Assembly (NCBI RefSeq): GCF_001580915.1
Contig: NZ_LHZQ01000217.1
Location: 1-64,000 of the forward strand
Reading direction: 5' to 3'
From: Acetobacter tropicalis
GTDB lineage: Bacteria; Pseudomonadota; Alphaproteobacteria; Acetobacterales; Acetobacteraceae
Length of the DNA: 64,000 nt
Made by a program: the position numbers and the translations under genes
In this document: in pieces, positions 26,670 through 35,060 of the stretch
How the letters are laid out: the number at the start of each line of letters is the position of its first letter
Position numbering within the stretch: the stretch's first letter is position 1
The notes under the pieces: model-generated
Database searches by the model: none
What the model was told of the DNA's origin: nothing
The model's input: the letters and a program-made list of their open reading frames with translations, nothing else

Positions 26670-27803
26670 TTGGCACAGACTCCCTCCTCGCCTCATCATG
26701 ATGACATCGCCCGGGTTCTGGATTCGGTGTGCAGCCCGCAGACTGGCCATTCCCTGCTGGCCGTTGGAAAATTTGAGGGGTTCCGGCTGGAACAGGGCAA
26801 GCTGTCCGTGGCACTTGCCGTTGACCGCGAGCAGGCCCAGCACCTTGCCCCTTTGTGTGATGAAGCCGCCACACGCCTGAAAACGCTGCCCGGCGTGCAG
26901 GACGCCACGGTTATCCTGACCGCGCATCGCCCCGCTGCACCACCCAAGCCCGCTGCCCCCCGCGGCGCAGCGGCCGGCGGCCACCGACCCTTTGGCGGCA
27001 CCCCGCCAGAACCGAACGCGCCCGTGCTGCCCGGTGTCAAAGCCGTTATTGCCGTGGCCTCCGGCAAGGGTGGTGTTGGCAAATCCACCACCGCCACCAA
27101 TCTGGCCGTAGGGCTGGCGCAGGAAGGGCTGAGCGTGGGGCTGATGGATGCGGATATTCACGGCCCCTCCCTTCACCGCATGCTGGGTGCGGCGGGCAAG
27201 CCAGAAGTGATCAATGGTCGCCTTCAACCTATTCCGGTCTGGGGAATCCGCGCGGTGTCCATCGGTATGCTGGTGGAAGAAAAGCAGGCCATGATCTGGC
27301 GTGGCCCCATGGTGATGGGGGCCATCACCCAGTTTCTGACAGATGTGGACTGGGGCACACTGGATGTTCTGGTGGTGGACATGCCGCCCGGCACGGGGGA
27401 TGCCCAGCTTTCCCTGATGCAGAAGGTGCCGCTGGCCGGGGCCGTTATTGTCTCCACCCCGCAGGACATTGCCCTGATTGACGCCCGGCGCGGCGTGAGC
27501 ATGTTTGAGAAAATGAAGGTGCCCGTTCTGGGGCTGGTTGAGAACATGTCCTATTTCTGCTGCCCCAATTGCGGGCACAATACGGAACTGTTCGGCCATG
27601 GCGGGGCCCGGAAGGAAGCCGAAGCCATGGGTGTGCCATTTCTGGGCGAAGTGCCCCTGCTGGCCGCTATCCGCGCCAGTGGCGATGAAGGCGCTCCCAT
27701 TGTCGCCAGCGCACCGGAGAGCGAAGCCGCTCAGGCCTTCCGCCGCATTGCCCGCACCACAGCACAGGCGCTGCAACAGCAGACAGCCTCCACGCCCGCC
27801 TGA
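26670..27803 (+). CDS. mrp: Mrp/ApbC-family iron-sulfur cluster carrier ATPase
   Basis: 377 aa from TTG 26670, chosen because AGGA lies eight bases upstream and the frame before it is not conserved. N-terminal MIP18-type domain, a Pro/Ala linker, then deviant Walker A 'ASGKGGVGKST', 'DADIHGPSLHRMLG', and the C-terminal 'CCPNCGH' segment with the cluster-binding CxxC. Loads Fe-S clusters on target proteins; plausible clients in this window are aconitase, IlvD and class I fumarase. Confidence 0.95.
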   Translation: MAQTPSSPHHDDIARVLDSVCSPQTGHSLLAVGKFEGFRLEQGKLSVALAVDREQAQHLAPLCDEAATRLKTLPGVQDATVILTAHRPAAPPKPAAPRGAAAGGHRPFGGTPPEPNAPVLPGVKAVIAVASGKGGVGKSTTATNLAVGLAQEGLSVGLMDADIHGPSLHRMLGAAGKPEVINGRLQPIPVWGIRAVSIGMLVEEKQAMIWRGPMVMGAITQFLTDVDWGTLDVLVVDMPPGTGDAQLSLMQKVPLAGAVIVSTPQDIALIDARRGVSMFEKMKVPVLGLVENMSYFCCPNCGHNTELFGHGGARKEAEAMGVPFLGEVPLLAAIRASGDEGAPIVASAPESEAAQAFRRIARTTAQALQQQTASTPA

Positions 27804-28103
27804 TTATCAGACGACGGAGCGAGGTCGCTTTCCAGCGAGAAGAGGCCTCCTCCCATAGAGCGGGTGGCCTAAAAATCCGTCTGGAGGCAGGCAACTCGCT
27901 CCGGCCTCTGCCCCACCTCTTGGTGGCGTTGAAGAGACTATTACAAAAGGTGCCAGCGAGAGCTAGCTCGGCCTTTTGCGGGCGGACAAGGCTAAGGCAA
28001 AAGGCACCAGAAGATATTTTCAACTGCCTTTTAAAACCGCCTCATGACCCTGCTGTGCCCCTTAAAGGTTGCCGTTACAGCCCCCCACAAGGAGCACGGC
28101 GGC
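27804..28103. other. 300-bp intergenic interval with a 9-bp stem-loop
   Basis: No gene. GCCTTTTGC (27971-27979) and GCAAAAGGC (27997-28005) form a perfect 9-bp stem, surrounded by a second pair GGTGCC / GGCACC. It has no T-run. It might be a copy of a dispersed repeat, which only genome comparison can show. Confidence 0.45.
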
Positions 28104-28370
28104 TTATTTCTTGGTCCCGCTCTTTTTCTTGGCAGGGTCCTTGTCAAAAAAGGCGCGGCATTTCGGGCTGAGCTTGTCTTTCTTCTTTTGCATGCAGGCC
28201 GTAATTTTTTCCTCATTGGGAATAAAGAGGCCACAAAGCTTGATGGCATCCCCCTTGCAGGCGGCGGTCTGTTTTTCCCGCGTGGTTTCCGCATGAGCGG
28301 GAGCCATCAGCCCCACGGCAGCCGTGGCGGAGAGAGCCAGACAGAACTTATGAAAAGCCTTACGTTTCAA
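28104..28370 (-). CDS. Small exported cysteine-rich repeat protein
   Basis: 88 aa. A TTG start at 28370 is preferred: AGAGGA lies nine bases upstream, while the ATG nine bases earlier abuts the same AGAGGA. Signal peptide 'LALSATAAVGLMAPAHAE', then 'ACKGDAIKLCGLF', 'KITACMQKKKDKLSPKC': four Cys with the spacing of the cysteine-rich (GLG1-like) repeat seen in short alphaproteobacterial periplasmic proteins. Lys-rich C-terminus. Function unknown. Confidence 0.75.
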   Translation of the reverse strand: MKRKAFHKFCLALSATAAVGLMAPAHAETTREKQTAACKGDAIKLCGLFIPNEEKITACMQKKKDKLSPKCRAFFDKDPAKKKSGTKK

Positions 28371-28671
28371 AATAAACATTCCTCTAATTCCCTGAGTCGG
28401 AAATGGTCTGTGCAACATGCCATGATAGAAGCAAACACCATGACATCTCTTCAAATAAGAGAGAAAGTCCAGCACCAGTTGCACCCCCAAGCCCACATGG
28501 CAAACATGTGACTGGTGCAGACACGAAAAAGGAGAACGCAAAGTCCGTTTTTGTTTCGTATTATAATTCCGCTTCCATTTAAACACACTTGACATAGTGA
28601 TTACATTCCATTCAATCATCACCTCTTGTTATATCCCTTTTTCGTTCTTCAGCTTTCAGGTGCGGCACATT
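28371..28671. other. Divergent promoter region, cysteine-rich gene / metQ
   Basis: 301 bp. A TATAAT at 28562-28567 and a TTGACA near 28589 are the best promoter-like words, the first readable on either strand. I see no SAM riboswitch signature upstream of metQ. Confidence 0.4.
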
Positions 28672-29484
28672 ATGTCTTTTTCCGCTCTTTCCCGCCGGTC
28701 TGCTCTGGCCCTGTTGGGCAGTGCGCCTTTTCTGGGCCGTGCCGCATATGCCGCCGCACCCCAGACCCTGCGCGTTGGCATCATGTCTGGTGAGGATGAG
28801 GATATCTGGCGCATTGTAACGGAAAACGCGGCCAAAGCGGGCCTGACCCTCAAGATCACCACGTTTTCCGACTATAACGGCCCGAATGAAGCCCTGTTCG
28901 AGCATGAACTGGATGCCAATGCCTTCCAGCACGGCCCGTTTCTGGCAGCGCAGAACAGCGCCAGCAATTTCCATATCGTGCCGGTGGGCAATACCTATTT
29001 TGCCCCCATCGGGCTGTATGCCACCCGTTGGAAATCCGTGGCCGACCTGCCCAAAAACGCCACCATTGGCGTGCCGAATGACCCCAGTAATGAGGGCCGC
29101 GCCCTCAAGCTGCTGCAGACATTGGGGCTGATCAAGGTGTCAGATAGCGCGGGCCTGACACCCACAGCACTGGATATTACGGAGAACCCGCGCAACATCA
29201 CCATTCGGGAACTGGATGCTGGTGTGGTGGGCCGCGCCCTGCCTGATCTGGATGCGGCAGTGGTCAACACGGAATGGGCCAGAAAAGCCGGTATTGATGT
29301 TGAAAAGCAGCGTATTGGGCAGGAATCCCTGCAAAACAACCCTTACGTGTGCTTCATTGCCGTGAACGAGGCTGACCATACCGCGCCATGGGTTGCACCG
29401 CTGGTTGCGGCCTATCAGCAACCCAATGTGCGGCAGGCTCTGCTGGATGTGTATCATGGGGCCATTGTTCCGGCGTGGTCATGA
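28672..29484 (+). CDS. metQ: Methionine ABC transporter substrate-binding protein (MetQ/NlpA family)
   Basis: 270 aa from ATG 28672. The N-terminus 'SRRSALALLGSAPFLG' suggests a Tat-type signal. The mature part has 'RVGIMSGEDEDIW', 'FQHGPFLAAQN' and 'IGVPNDPSNEGRALKLL', hallmark blocks of the NlpA family, which binds D/L-methionine. The lipobox Cys common in enteric MetQ is absent; it would be a soluble periplasmic protein. Stop overlaps metN as ATGA. Confidence 0.9.
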   Translation: MSFSALSRRSALALLGSAPFLGRAAYAAAPQTLRVGIMSGEDEDIWRIVTENAAKAGLTLKITTFSDYNGPNEALFEHELDANAFQHGPFLAAQNSASNFHIVPVGNTYFAPIGLYATRWKSVADLPKNATIGVPNDPSNEGRALKLLQTLGLIKVSDSAGLTPTALDITENPRNITIRELDAGVVGRALPDLDAAVVNTEWARKAGIDVEKQRIGQESLQNNPYVCFIAVNEADHTAPWVAPLVAAYQQPNVRQALLDVYHGAIVPAWS

Positions 29485-30470
29485 CACTCCTTCAGGTCGA
29501 GCATGTCAGCCGTGCCTTTGGTGCGCAAACAGCCTTGCAGGACATCAGCTTTTCCGTTTCCAAAGGGGATAGTGTCGGCATTATCGGGCGGTCAGGTGCT
29601 GGCAAATCCACCCTGCTGCGGTGCCTGAACGGGCTGGAGCGCCCCCAGTCCGGCCGTATCCTGCTTGAGGGCGAAGACCTCGCCACTCTGCCCGAAGACC
29701 GTCTGGTGACACTACGCCGCCGGATTGGCGTGGTGTTTCAGCACTTCAACCTTCTTAATGCCCGCACGGTGGCCGCCAATGTGGCGTTGCCGCTTGAAAT
29801 TGCTGGTGTCGCCAAGGAACAGCGTACCCGCCGCGTGGCCGAACTGCTGGAACTGGTTGGGCTGGCTGATCACGCCCGCAAATATCCGGCCCTGCTCTCC
29901 GGCGGGCAGAAGCAGCGTGTCGGCATTGCCCGTGCCTTAGCAGCCAACCCAAGCCTGCTGCTGTGTGATGAAGCGACCTCCGCGCTGGACCCGGAGACCA
30001 CAGCCTCCATTCTGGCGCTGCTGGCGGATATCAACCGCACGCTGGGCCTGACCATTGTGTTCATCACGCATGAAATGGATGTGGTGCGGCAACTGGCCCA
30101 CCATGTGCTGGTGCTGGATAAAGGCCGCATTGTCGCCCGAGGCACACCAGCGGATATTCTGGACGCCTCTGAACAGACATCCGAACCCGCCCTGCCAGCA
30201 GGTTTTTCCACCATTCACACGCCCAACGCCCAGACGGTGCTGAGGCTTGGCCTGAGCACACAGGATCTGGTGAGCCAGTTGCTTGCCCAACTTGCCCACC
30301 AGCACCAGACCAACGCCACGGTTCTGGCCACGCAGATTCGCGCACACCAGAGCGTGCCTGAACTGGACGTGCTTGTGCAGATTGCCAACCCATCTGAAGA
30401 AAGCCTGACTTTTCTGAAAAATGCGAGCCAGTCCGTGGAGGTGGTAGGGTATGTCCCGGCTGATTCTTGA
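29481..30470 (+). CDS. metN: Methionine ABC transporter ATP-binding protein
   Basis: 329 aa from the ATG overlapping the metQ stop. Walker A GRSGAGKS, signature 'LSGGQKQRVGIARA', Walker B 'LLLCDEATSALDP'. The last about 90 residues form the NIL domain that binds methionine and gives feedback inhibition in MetN. C-terminal end overlaps metI by 20 bp. Confidence 0.94.
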   Translation: MTLLQVEHVSRAFGAQTALQDISFSVSKGDSVGIIGRSGAGKSTLLRCLNGLERPQSGRILLEGEDLATLPEDRLVTLRRRIGVVFQHFNLLNARTVAANVALPLEIAGVAKEQRTRRVAELLELVGLADHARKYPALLSGGQKQRVGIARALAANPSLLLCDEATSALDPETTASILALLADINRTLGLTIVFITHEMDVVRQLAHHVLVLDKGRIVARGTPADILDASEQTSEPALPAGFSTIHTPNAQTVLRLGLSTQDLVSQLLAQLAHQHQTNATVLATQIRAHQSVPELDVLVQIANPSEESLTFLKNASQSVEVVGYVPADS

Positions 30471-31122
30471 GCTTCTGCTACAGGCGACAGGCCAGACGCT
30501 GGAAATGGTGCTGGCTTCTGGTCTGATCGCCGTGGCAGGCGGCCTGCCGCTGGCTGTGCTTATGGTGCTGACAGGCCCCTCCGGCCTCTGCCGCATGCCA
30601 TTGCTGGCCCGCATTCTTGGGTTGATGATTGACGCCGTGCGGGCTGTGCCGTTCATTATTCTGCTGGTGCTGCTTATTCCCGTAACGCGGCTGATTGCGG
30701 GCACAGCACTGGGCACCACGGCGGCCATTGTGCCGCTCTCCATTGCGGCCATTCCCTATTTTGCCCGCATTGCCGAGGTCTCGCTGCGCGAAGTGGACCC
30801 CGGACTGATAGACGCCGTGCGCGCCATGGGCGGCACACGCTGGATGGTGGTGCGCTATGTACTGTTGCCTGAAAGCCTGCCCAGTCTGATCTCCGGTTTT
30901 ACCGTCACACTGGTCACGCTGGTTGGCGCTTCCGCCATGGCCGGTGTTATCGGCGCAGGTGGGTTGGGAGATCTGGCCATCCGCTACGGGTACCAGCGCT
31001 TCAATACACCTGTCATGCTGGGAGTGGTGGCTGTGCTGATTGTGCTGGTGACGGGGCTACAGGGCGTAGGCAATCTGCTCTCCCGCCGCCTGCGGCATGG
31101 GGCAGCCACGCACGCGGCGTAA
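30451..31122 (+). CDS. metI: Methionine ABC transporter permease
   Basis: 223 aa, five hydrophobic segments, EAA loop 'DAVRAMGGTRWMVVRYVLLPES'. ATG 30451 has GGAGG nine bases upstream inside metN. Completes a metQNI operon; the order Q-N-I differs from the enteric N-I-Q. No clear terminator follows. Confidence 0.94.
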   Translation: MSRLILELLLQATGQTLEMVLASGLIAVAGGLPLAVLMVLTGPSGLCRMPLLARILGLMIDAVRAVPFIILLVLLIPVTRLIAGTALGTTAAIVPLSIAAIPYFARIAEVSLREVDPGLIDAVRAMGGTRWMVVRYVLLPESLPSLISGFTVTLVTLVGASAMAGVIGAGGLGDLAIRYGYQRFNTPVMLGVVAVLIVLVTGLQGVGNLLSRRLRHGAATHAA

Positions 31123-31205
31123 CACCACCTGGCAGGGATACTGAAAATCCATATTTGCGAAATACAGTTACAAGAAAACAATTTTTCAGAAAATATTTAT
31201 CTCTT

Positions 31206-31560
31206 TCATTCGTCGAAAATTGTATTCATGAAGTCTTCAGGTGCCTTGTAAAATTCACCAAGAACCTGAAAATGTTCTGTCTGCTGAAAAGGATGCTCCA
31301 TTAAGCCGAAAGGCGTCAGATACAGCAGGGTCGCGCCCGGATAGGCCAGACAAAAGGGGAATGGGTCGCGATGACAAACAGCGCGTCCCCCCGTTTTTTC
31401 CGCTTCCCGCACGCTTTGGAGACATTCGATCTGACGCACCGGGGAAAGCGCTGCCTCAGGTTCATCAAACAGATAGACACCCCCCGCCAGAAAGCCTGTT
31501 GCGAAACAGCGCCACATAGCCTTCACCATGAGAGCGCTGTGATCCAGGCACACTGCCAAA
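31206..31560 (-). pseudogene. Decayed AAA ATPase fragment, several frameshifts
   Basis: Three reading frames must be joined to recover a family-like C-terminus: 'SHGEGYVALFRNRL', then 'VYLFDEPEAALSP' (Walker B), then 'ALFVIATHSPF', then 'LAYPGATLLYLTPFG' and 'TEHFQVLGEFYKAP'. This order is that of predicted AAA_21-type ATPases. Breaks coincide with two G6 runs (around 31481 and 31388) and the CCCCTTTTG run near 31352. The Walker A half is missing. A dead remnant on this evidence. Confidence 0.8.
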
Positions 31561-31656
31561 ATAGGATAAAATCCGGGTTCTTCTTTAAGAAGATTATGCT
31601 TTCAGACGTAAATGAAGGAAGCACAGACTAATCTGCATGCCTTTTGAAGCTGCCCT

Positions 31657-31956
31657 TTAATGCAGGCAGAGAGCTTTGTGGCTTTCCGGCCCTCCGGTCT
31701 CGCAAATATGCAGATGTTGGGGCTTTGTGTTCTTGGGAGCCGTAAGAAACAGCGCCAGCCAGATGCCAACCAGCACCACAGCCGCCACCACAAACGGCGT
31801 AAAACGCGGCAGACGGAAGCTGGAGGGGGGCGCAGGCAGATGCTCGCCCTGCTGTCTTTCCAGCCCCTCCAGAAACACGGCGTCCAGATCAGAGTCCGGC
31901 ACAGAAGAAGGCACTGGGGCAACCGGCTTATTGTTCTGCTGCACACCCTGCCCCAT
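31657..31956 (-). CDS. Small membrane protein downstream of thyX
   Basis: 99 aa. Ribosome site AAGG lies within the last thyX codons, 5 bp separate the genes. Residues 1-50 are polar and Pro-rich; one hydrophobic helix at about 54-72 ('VVAAVVLVGIWLALFL'); short His/Cys-containing tail. Probably co-expressed with thyX. Function unknown. Confidence 0.65.
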   Translation of the reverse strand: MGQGVQQNNKPVAPVPSSVPDSDLDAVFLEGLERQQGEHLPAPPSSFRLPRFTPFVVAAVVLVGIWLALFLTAPKNTKPQHLHICETGGPESHKALCLH

Positions 31957-31961
31957 TGTTC

Positions 31962-32870
31962 TCAGCCTTTCAGGCTGGCCATCATTTCATCCCACTCGCG
32001 CTTGCTCAGGCCGGAGCCTTCGCGCTCCACGCTTTCACCAGCCAGCATCCGGCGTACCACCTTCATCATGCTGGCGGAGAATGTCACCGCGCCACGGCGA
32101 TACTCTTCAAAGGCGGTAGCAGTCTGGGGCACCCACGCATGCAGCACCTTCAGCATCACTTCCGCATAGGCGCGGATTTCGTACTGCGCGTGCGGGTCAA
32201 GCCGCAGGGCAAGGAAGTGCATCAGGTTATGCAGGTCAATCTTCCAGTACCATTGCGTGTAGGTATTCAGCGTCAGGTTGATACGGGCCAGTTCACGCGC
32301 CAGACCATAGCCTTCGTCCGTATTCAGCATTTTTTCATAATTGCTGTAGGTGCGCATGGCGTCATTGCGCAGAATATCCAGCACCTCCGCCGCGGCCTCG
32401 CCTTCCAGCACGGCCCCACGGCCCTGCCGGTTGATTTCGCTCTGCGCCGCCATGTGTTCAGGCGCGGGCAGATAGAACTCACTGTCTAGAATGGAATAGC
32501 GGGCAGAATATTCGTTCACGCTGGCCATACGGTGGCGAATCCACTGCCGGGCAATGAAGATGGGCAGTTTGACGTGAAACTTGATCTCACACATCTCAAA
32601 CGGTGAGGAATGGCGGTGCCGCATCAGGTAACGGATCAGCCCCGCATCTTCAGAAACCTTGCGGGTGCCCCGGCCGTAGGAAACGCGTGCTGCCTGCACA
32701 ATGGCGGAATCGTCCCCCATGTAATCAATCACGCGCAGGAACCCGTGGTCCAGAACCTCCTGCGGTTCATACAGCATGGCCTCCAGCGCGGGCACGGTTG
32801 GCCGGCGGGTGGGGGTGGTTTCTTTGGCGTGCGCGGCGATTTCCGCCCGCTGGGCATCGGTCAGTGACAT
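31962..32870 (-). CDS. thyX: FAD-dependent thymidylate synthase
   Basis: 302 aa from ATG 32870. The ThyX motif appears as '[14 protein letters not shown]', preceded by '[20 protein letters not shown]'. Makes dTMP from dUMP using methylene-folate and FADH2. Length is above the roughly 230-aa classical ThyX but normal for alphaproteobacterial forms. A longer frame to 32903 exists; 32870 has GGGGA upstream. Confidence 0.95.
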   Translation of the reverse strand: MSLTDAQRAEIAAHAKETTPTRRPTVPALEAMLYEPQEVLDHGFLRVIDYMGDDSAIVQAARVSYGRGTRKVSEDAGLIRYLMRHRHSSPFEMCEIKFHVKLPIFIARQWIRHRMASVNEYSARYSILDSEFYLPAPEHMAAQSEINRQGRGAVLEGEAAAEVLDILRNDAMRTYSNYEKMLNTDEGYGLARELARINLTLNTYTQWYWKIDLHNLMHFLALRLDPHAQYEIRAYAEVMLKVLHAWVPQTATAFEEYRRGAVTFSASMMKVVRRMLAGESVEREGSGLSKREWDEMMASLKG

Positions 32871-33135
32871 GCTGTTCCCCGGAACTGTTTGGAGGCATCG
32901 CATACACTACAGAAGCAGGAAACTGAACCCAATCCCTTCATAGGCCCTCCGTCAAGCACGTCAGCCCCGCGAGGTGAGCGGCCTTTTCCCCGCTGGCAGC
33001 GCCGTATTTCAGCACTCTTCATTGGACACACATGAGCAGACGTGTCAGAAAAAATCCTGCCCCCAGAAAGTAATTTTGAAACCGTTACAAAAAACTCTTC
33101 AACTTCTCTCCGCCCTTCCGGCAGATCTCTCCTCA

Positions 33136-33840
33136 ATGAAAAAACATGTCTCTTTTCTGCCCTCCGGCATGACTCTTATCCGGCCAAAGCCCTCACCCGT
33201 GTTGATCGGGCTTGGAGGCGTGTGCGGAATCCTGACCAGCATGCTGGTGACAGGATGCGTCACCCCGGCCTCCCTGCCCGCTCTTGTTGCGCCCATAGGG
33301 GCGTCTTCCGTTCTGGTGTTCGCCTTGCCTGCCAGCCCACTGGCCTCCCCAAGGGCCGTGATCGGCGGCAACATGATCTCCGCCATGGTTGGGGTGCTGG
33401 TCAGTCTGGTGGTCAGTAACCCCATGCCAGCGGCAGGGCTGGCCGTGGGGCTTGCTATTCTGGTCATGAGTCTGACGCGCACCCTCCACCCACCCGGCGG
33501 CGCGGCGGCGCTTACCTCCGTGCTCATGCATCCCTCTTCTGCCGGGCTTGGGGCCGCCTTCCTGTTTCCCATTGTTCCGGTTGGCCTGAACTCAGTTTTG
33601 CTCGTGGGGGTGGGGGTCGCCTTTCACCACCTGACAGGACACACCTATCCTCATCAGGCTCTTCCTGCCCCGCCCCAGAAAACAGGCGTGCAGCGGGAGG
33701 ATATTCTGGCGGCCCTGAGCAAAACAGACGAAACATTTGATATTGAAGTGGACGATCTGGAACGCCTGCTGGTTCTGGCCGAAAGCCACGCACACCAACG
33801 GCAGGCACAACCGCCCGGGCCCGCTGCCGCCGCGCAATAA
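33136..33840 (+). CDS. HPP-family integral membrane protein
   Basis: 234 aa from ATG 33136 (the frame extends 54 codons further, without support). Four hydrophobic helices and the name-giving 'TRTLHPPGGAAAL' motif; 'APIGASSVLVFALPASPLA' precedes it. A soluble C-terminal region of about 60 residues contains 'LAALSKTDETFDIEVDDLERLL'. Some HPP proteins carry nitrite in plastids; bacterial roles are poorly known. tmRNA follows about 145 bp downstream. Confidence 0.82.
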   Translation: MKKHVSFLPSGMTLIRPKPSPVLIGLGGVCGILTSMLVTGCVTPASLPALVAPIGASSVLVFALPASPLASPRAVIGGNMISAMVGVLVSLVVSNPMPAAGLAVGLAILVMSLTRTLHPPGGAAALTSVLMHPSSAGLGAAFLFPIVPVGLNSVLLVGVGVAFHHLTGHTYPHQALPAPPQKTGVQREDILAALSKTDETFDIEVDDLERLLVLAESHAHQRQAQPPGPAAAAQ

Positions 33841-33984
33841 CCCGCTCCACCGTCATGCCGCAGTGGCCACACGGCCACCTGCAGGCGCGGCCCGAGTCTT
33901 CCACCAGACCCAGCCACACCGCTGGCATCACACCACCCGCAGCGTGCCTCTTGCAAAAAGCCCGTGTGCTCCTTATGTTCAGCC

Positions 33985-34285
33985 GTGCAGGAGGGGCTTG
34001 CCCCTTGGCTATGGCGATAAACGGAACGTGGAATAAGCGTAGTGGACCCGGGGGCAGTACCCGGCGTCTCCACCATAAAAATCCGGCCTTTACGGGCATG
34101 GACAGATGGGGACGAAACAGGCTCGACACGCGTGGTAAAGACCTTCCTTTTGCCCGGCATTGTACCACCGTTATCGGGCTAAACTTACAAGTGCCAACGA
34201 TAACTCAGAGGTGCTCGCTGTTGCTGCATAAGCGATAAGCGCGGTTCGGGAGGGCACCGGGCAACAGAAGCCCTCCCACTTTTTT
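33985..34285 (+). ncRNA. ssrA: Permuted two-piece tmRNA
   Basis: The acceptor piece comes first, ending CGTCTCCACCA at 34065-34075; a spacer of about 32 nt follows; the coding piece begins GGGGACGAAACAGGCTCGAC at 34108. GGGGACG pairs with CGTCTCC (7 bp, one G-U) to form the acceptor stem, proving the circular permutation. The tag frame at 34193-34231 reads ANDNSEVLAVAA then TAA, with the alphaproteobacterial end. The 5' end near 33985 is approximate. Final stem GGGAGGGC / GCCCTCCC at 34248-34277 followed by T-run closes the transcript. Rescues stalled ribosomes. Confidence 0.95.
34248..34285 (+). terminator. Terminator of ssrA
   Basis: Perfect 8-bp stem GGGAGGGC / GCCCTCCC, 14-nt loop, then ACTTTTTT. 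Confidence 0.85.
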
Positions 34286-34465
34286 CTCCTCATCGCTGTT
34301 TATTTTTTACGCTCTCAGGCGTTTTGCATTTTGCATGGCTGCCTGCCGTGGCAGAGAATCATGCGCCACTGCCTTGCGCTCGCCACACCTTTCCCGCATG
34401 GCTGACGGCAGAGTGATCAAAAGGACGCCGGAGCCCCCATACCGGCGCAGAACAGGAGAGCCGCC

Positions 34466-35017
34466 ATGACTGATGACCACGATAACACACCGGAAAACGG
34501 CGCTTTTCCCCCTGAAAGCCTGCTGCCTTATGAACGCTGGCTGGAAGACGCCTACCGGGGTGTGATGTTGAGTGCGCTCGAATATGTGAGCCGTGAAGGG
34601 CTTGCAGGCGAGCACCATTTCTATCTGACTTTCCGGACTGACTTCCCCGGCGTGGACATTCCGGCCCGTCTCCGCGCCCAGTATCCGCATGAGATGACCA
34701 TAGTGCTGCAACACCAGTTCTGGGACCTGAAGGTAGATCGCCCGGCAGGCATTGTGTCTGTCGGTCTGTCCTTTGGCGGCATTGGCAGCACGCTGGTCAT
34801 TCCCGTGCGCGCCTTTACCGGCTTTGCTGATCCTTCCATCCATCTCAGCCTTCATTTCATGGCAGAAGAACCGGATGAAGCCGAAACCACGGACACGCCC
34901 GTGGTGGATGCAAACGCCGCAGACCAGCAGGAAGCCAGCGGAACAGCAGAAAGTGATTCATCTCCGCAGGTGGTGAGCCTTGACGCTTTTCGCAAGAAAG
35001 GGCCATCACCCGCCTGA
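34466..35017 (+). CDS. sspB: SspB-alpha, ClpXP adaptor for ssrA-tagged proteins
   Basis: 183 aa. Core '[27 protein letters not shown]' and '[25 protein letters not shown]' identify alphaproteobacterial SspB, which binds the ssrA tag and tethers it to ClpX through a C-terminal tail; here the tail end '[10 protein letters not shown]' is present after an acidic, low-complexity linker. GGAGA lies six bases before ATG 34466. It sits 180 bp behind ssrA, so tag and adaptor are neighbours. Confidence 0.93.
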   Translation: MTDDHDNTPENGAFPPESLLPYERWLEDAYRGVMLSALEYVSREGLAGEHHFYLTFRTDFPGVDIPARLRAQYPHEMTIVLQHQFWDLKVDRPAGIVSVGLSFGGIGSTLVIPVRAFTGFADPSIHLSLHFMAEEPDEAETTDTPVVDANAADQQEASGTAESDSSPQVVSLDAFRKKGPSPA

Positions 35018-35060
35018 TGGCCCCGGCAGAGGGGCCAAGGCCACGGAGATCACGCACACC

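Noticed and set aside
28371-28671. SAM riboswitch upstream of metQ
   Set aside because: Looked for because metQNI are often SAM-controlled; no recognisable SAM-II or SAM-I core.
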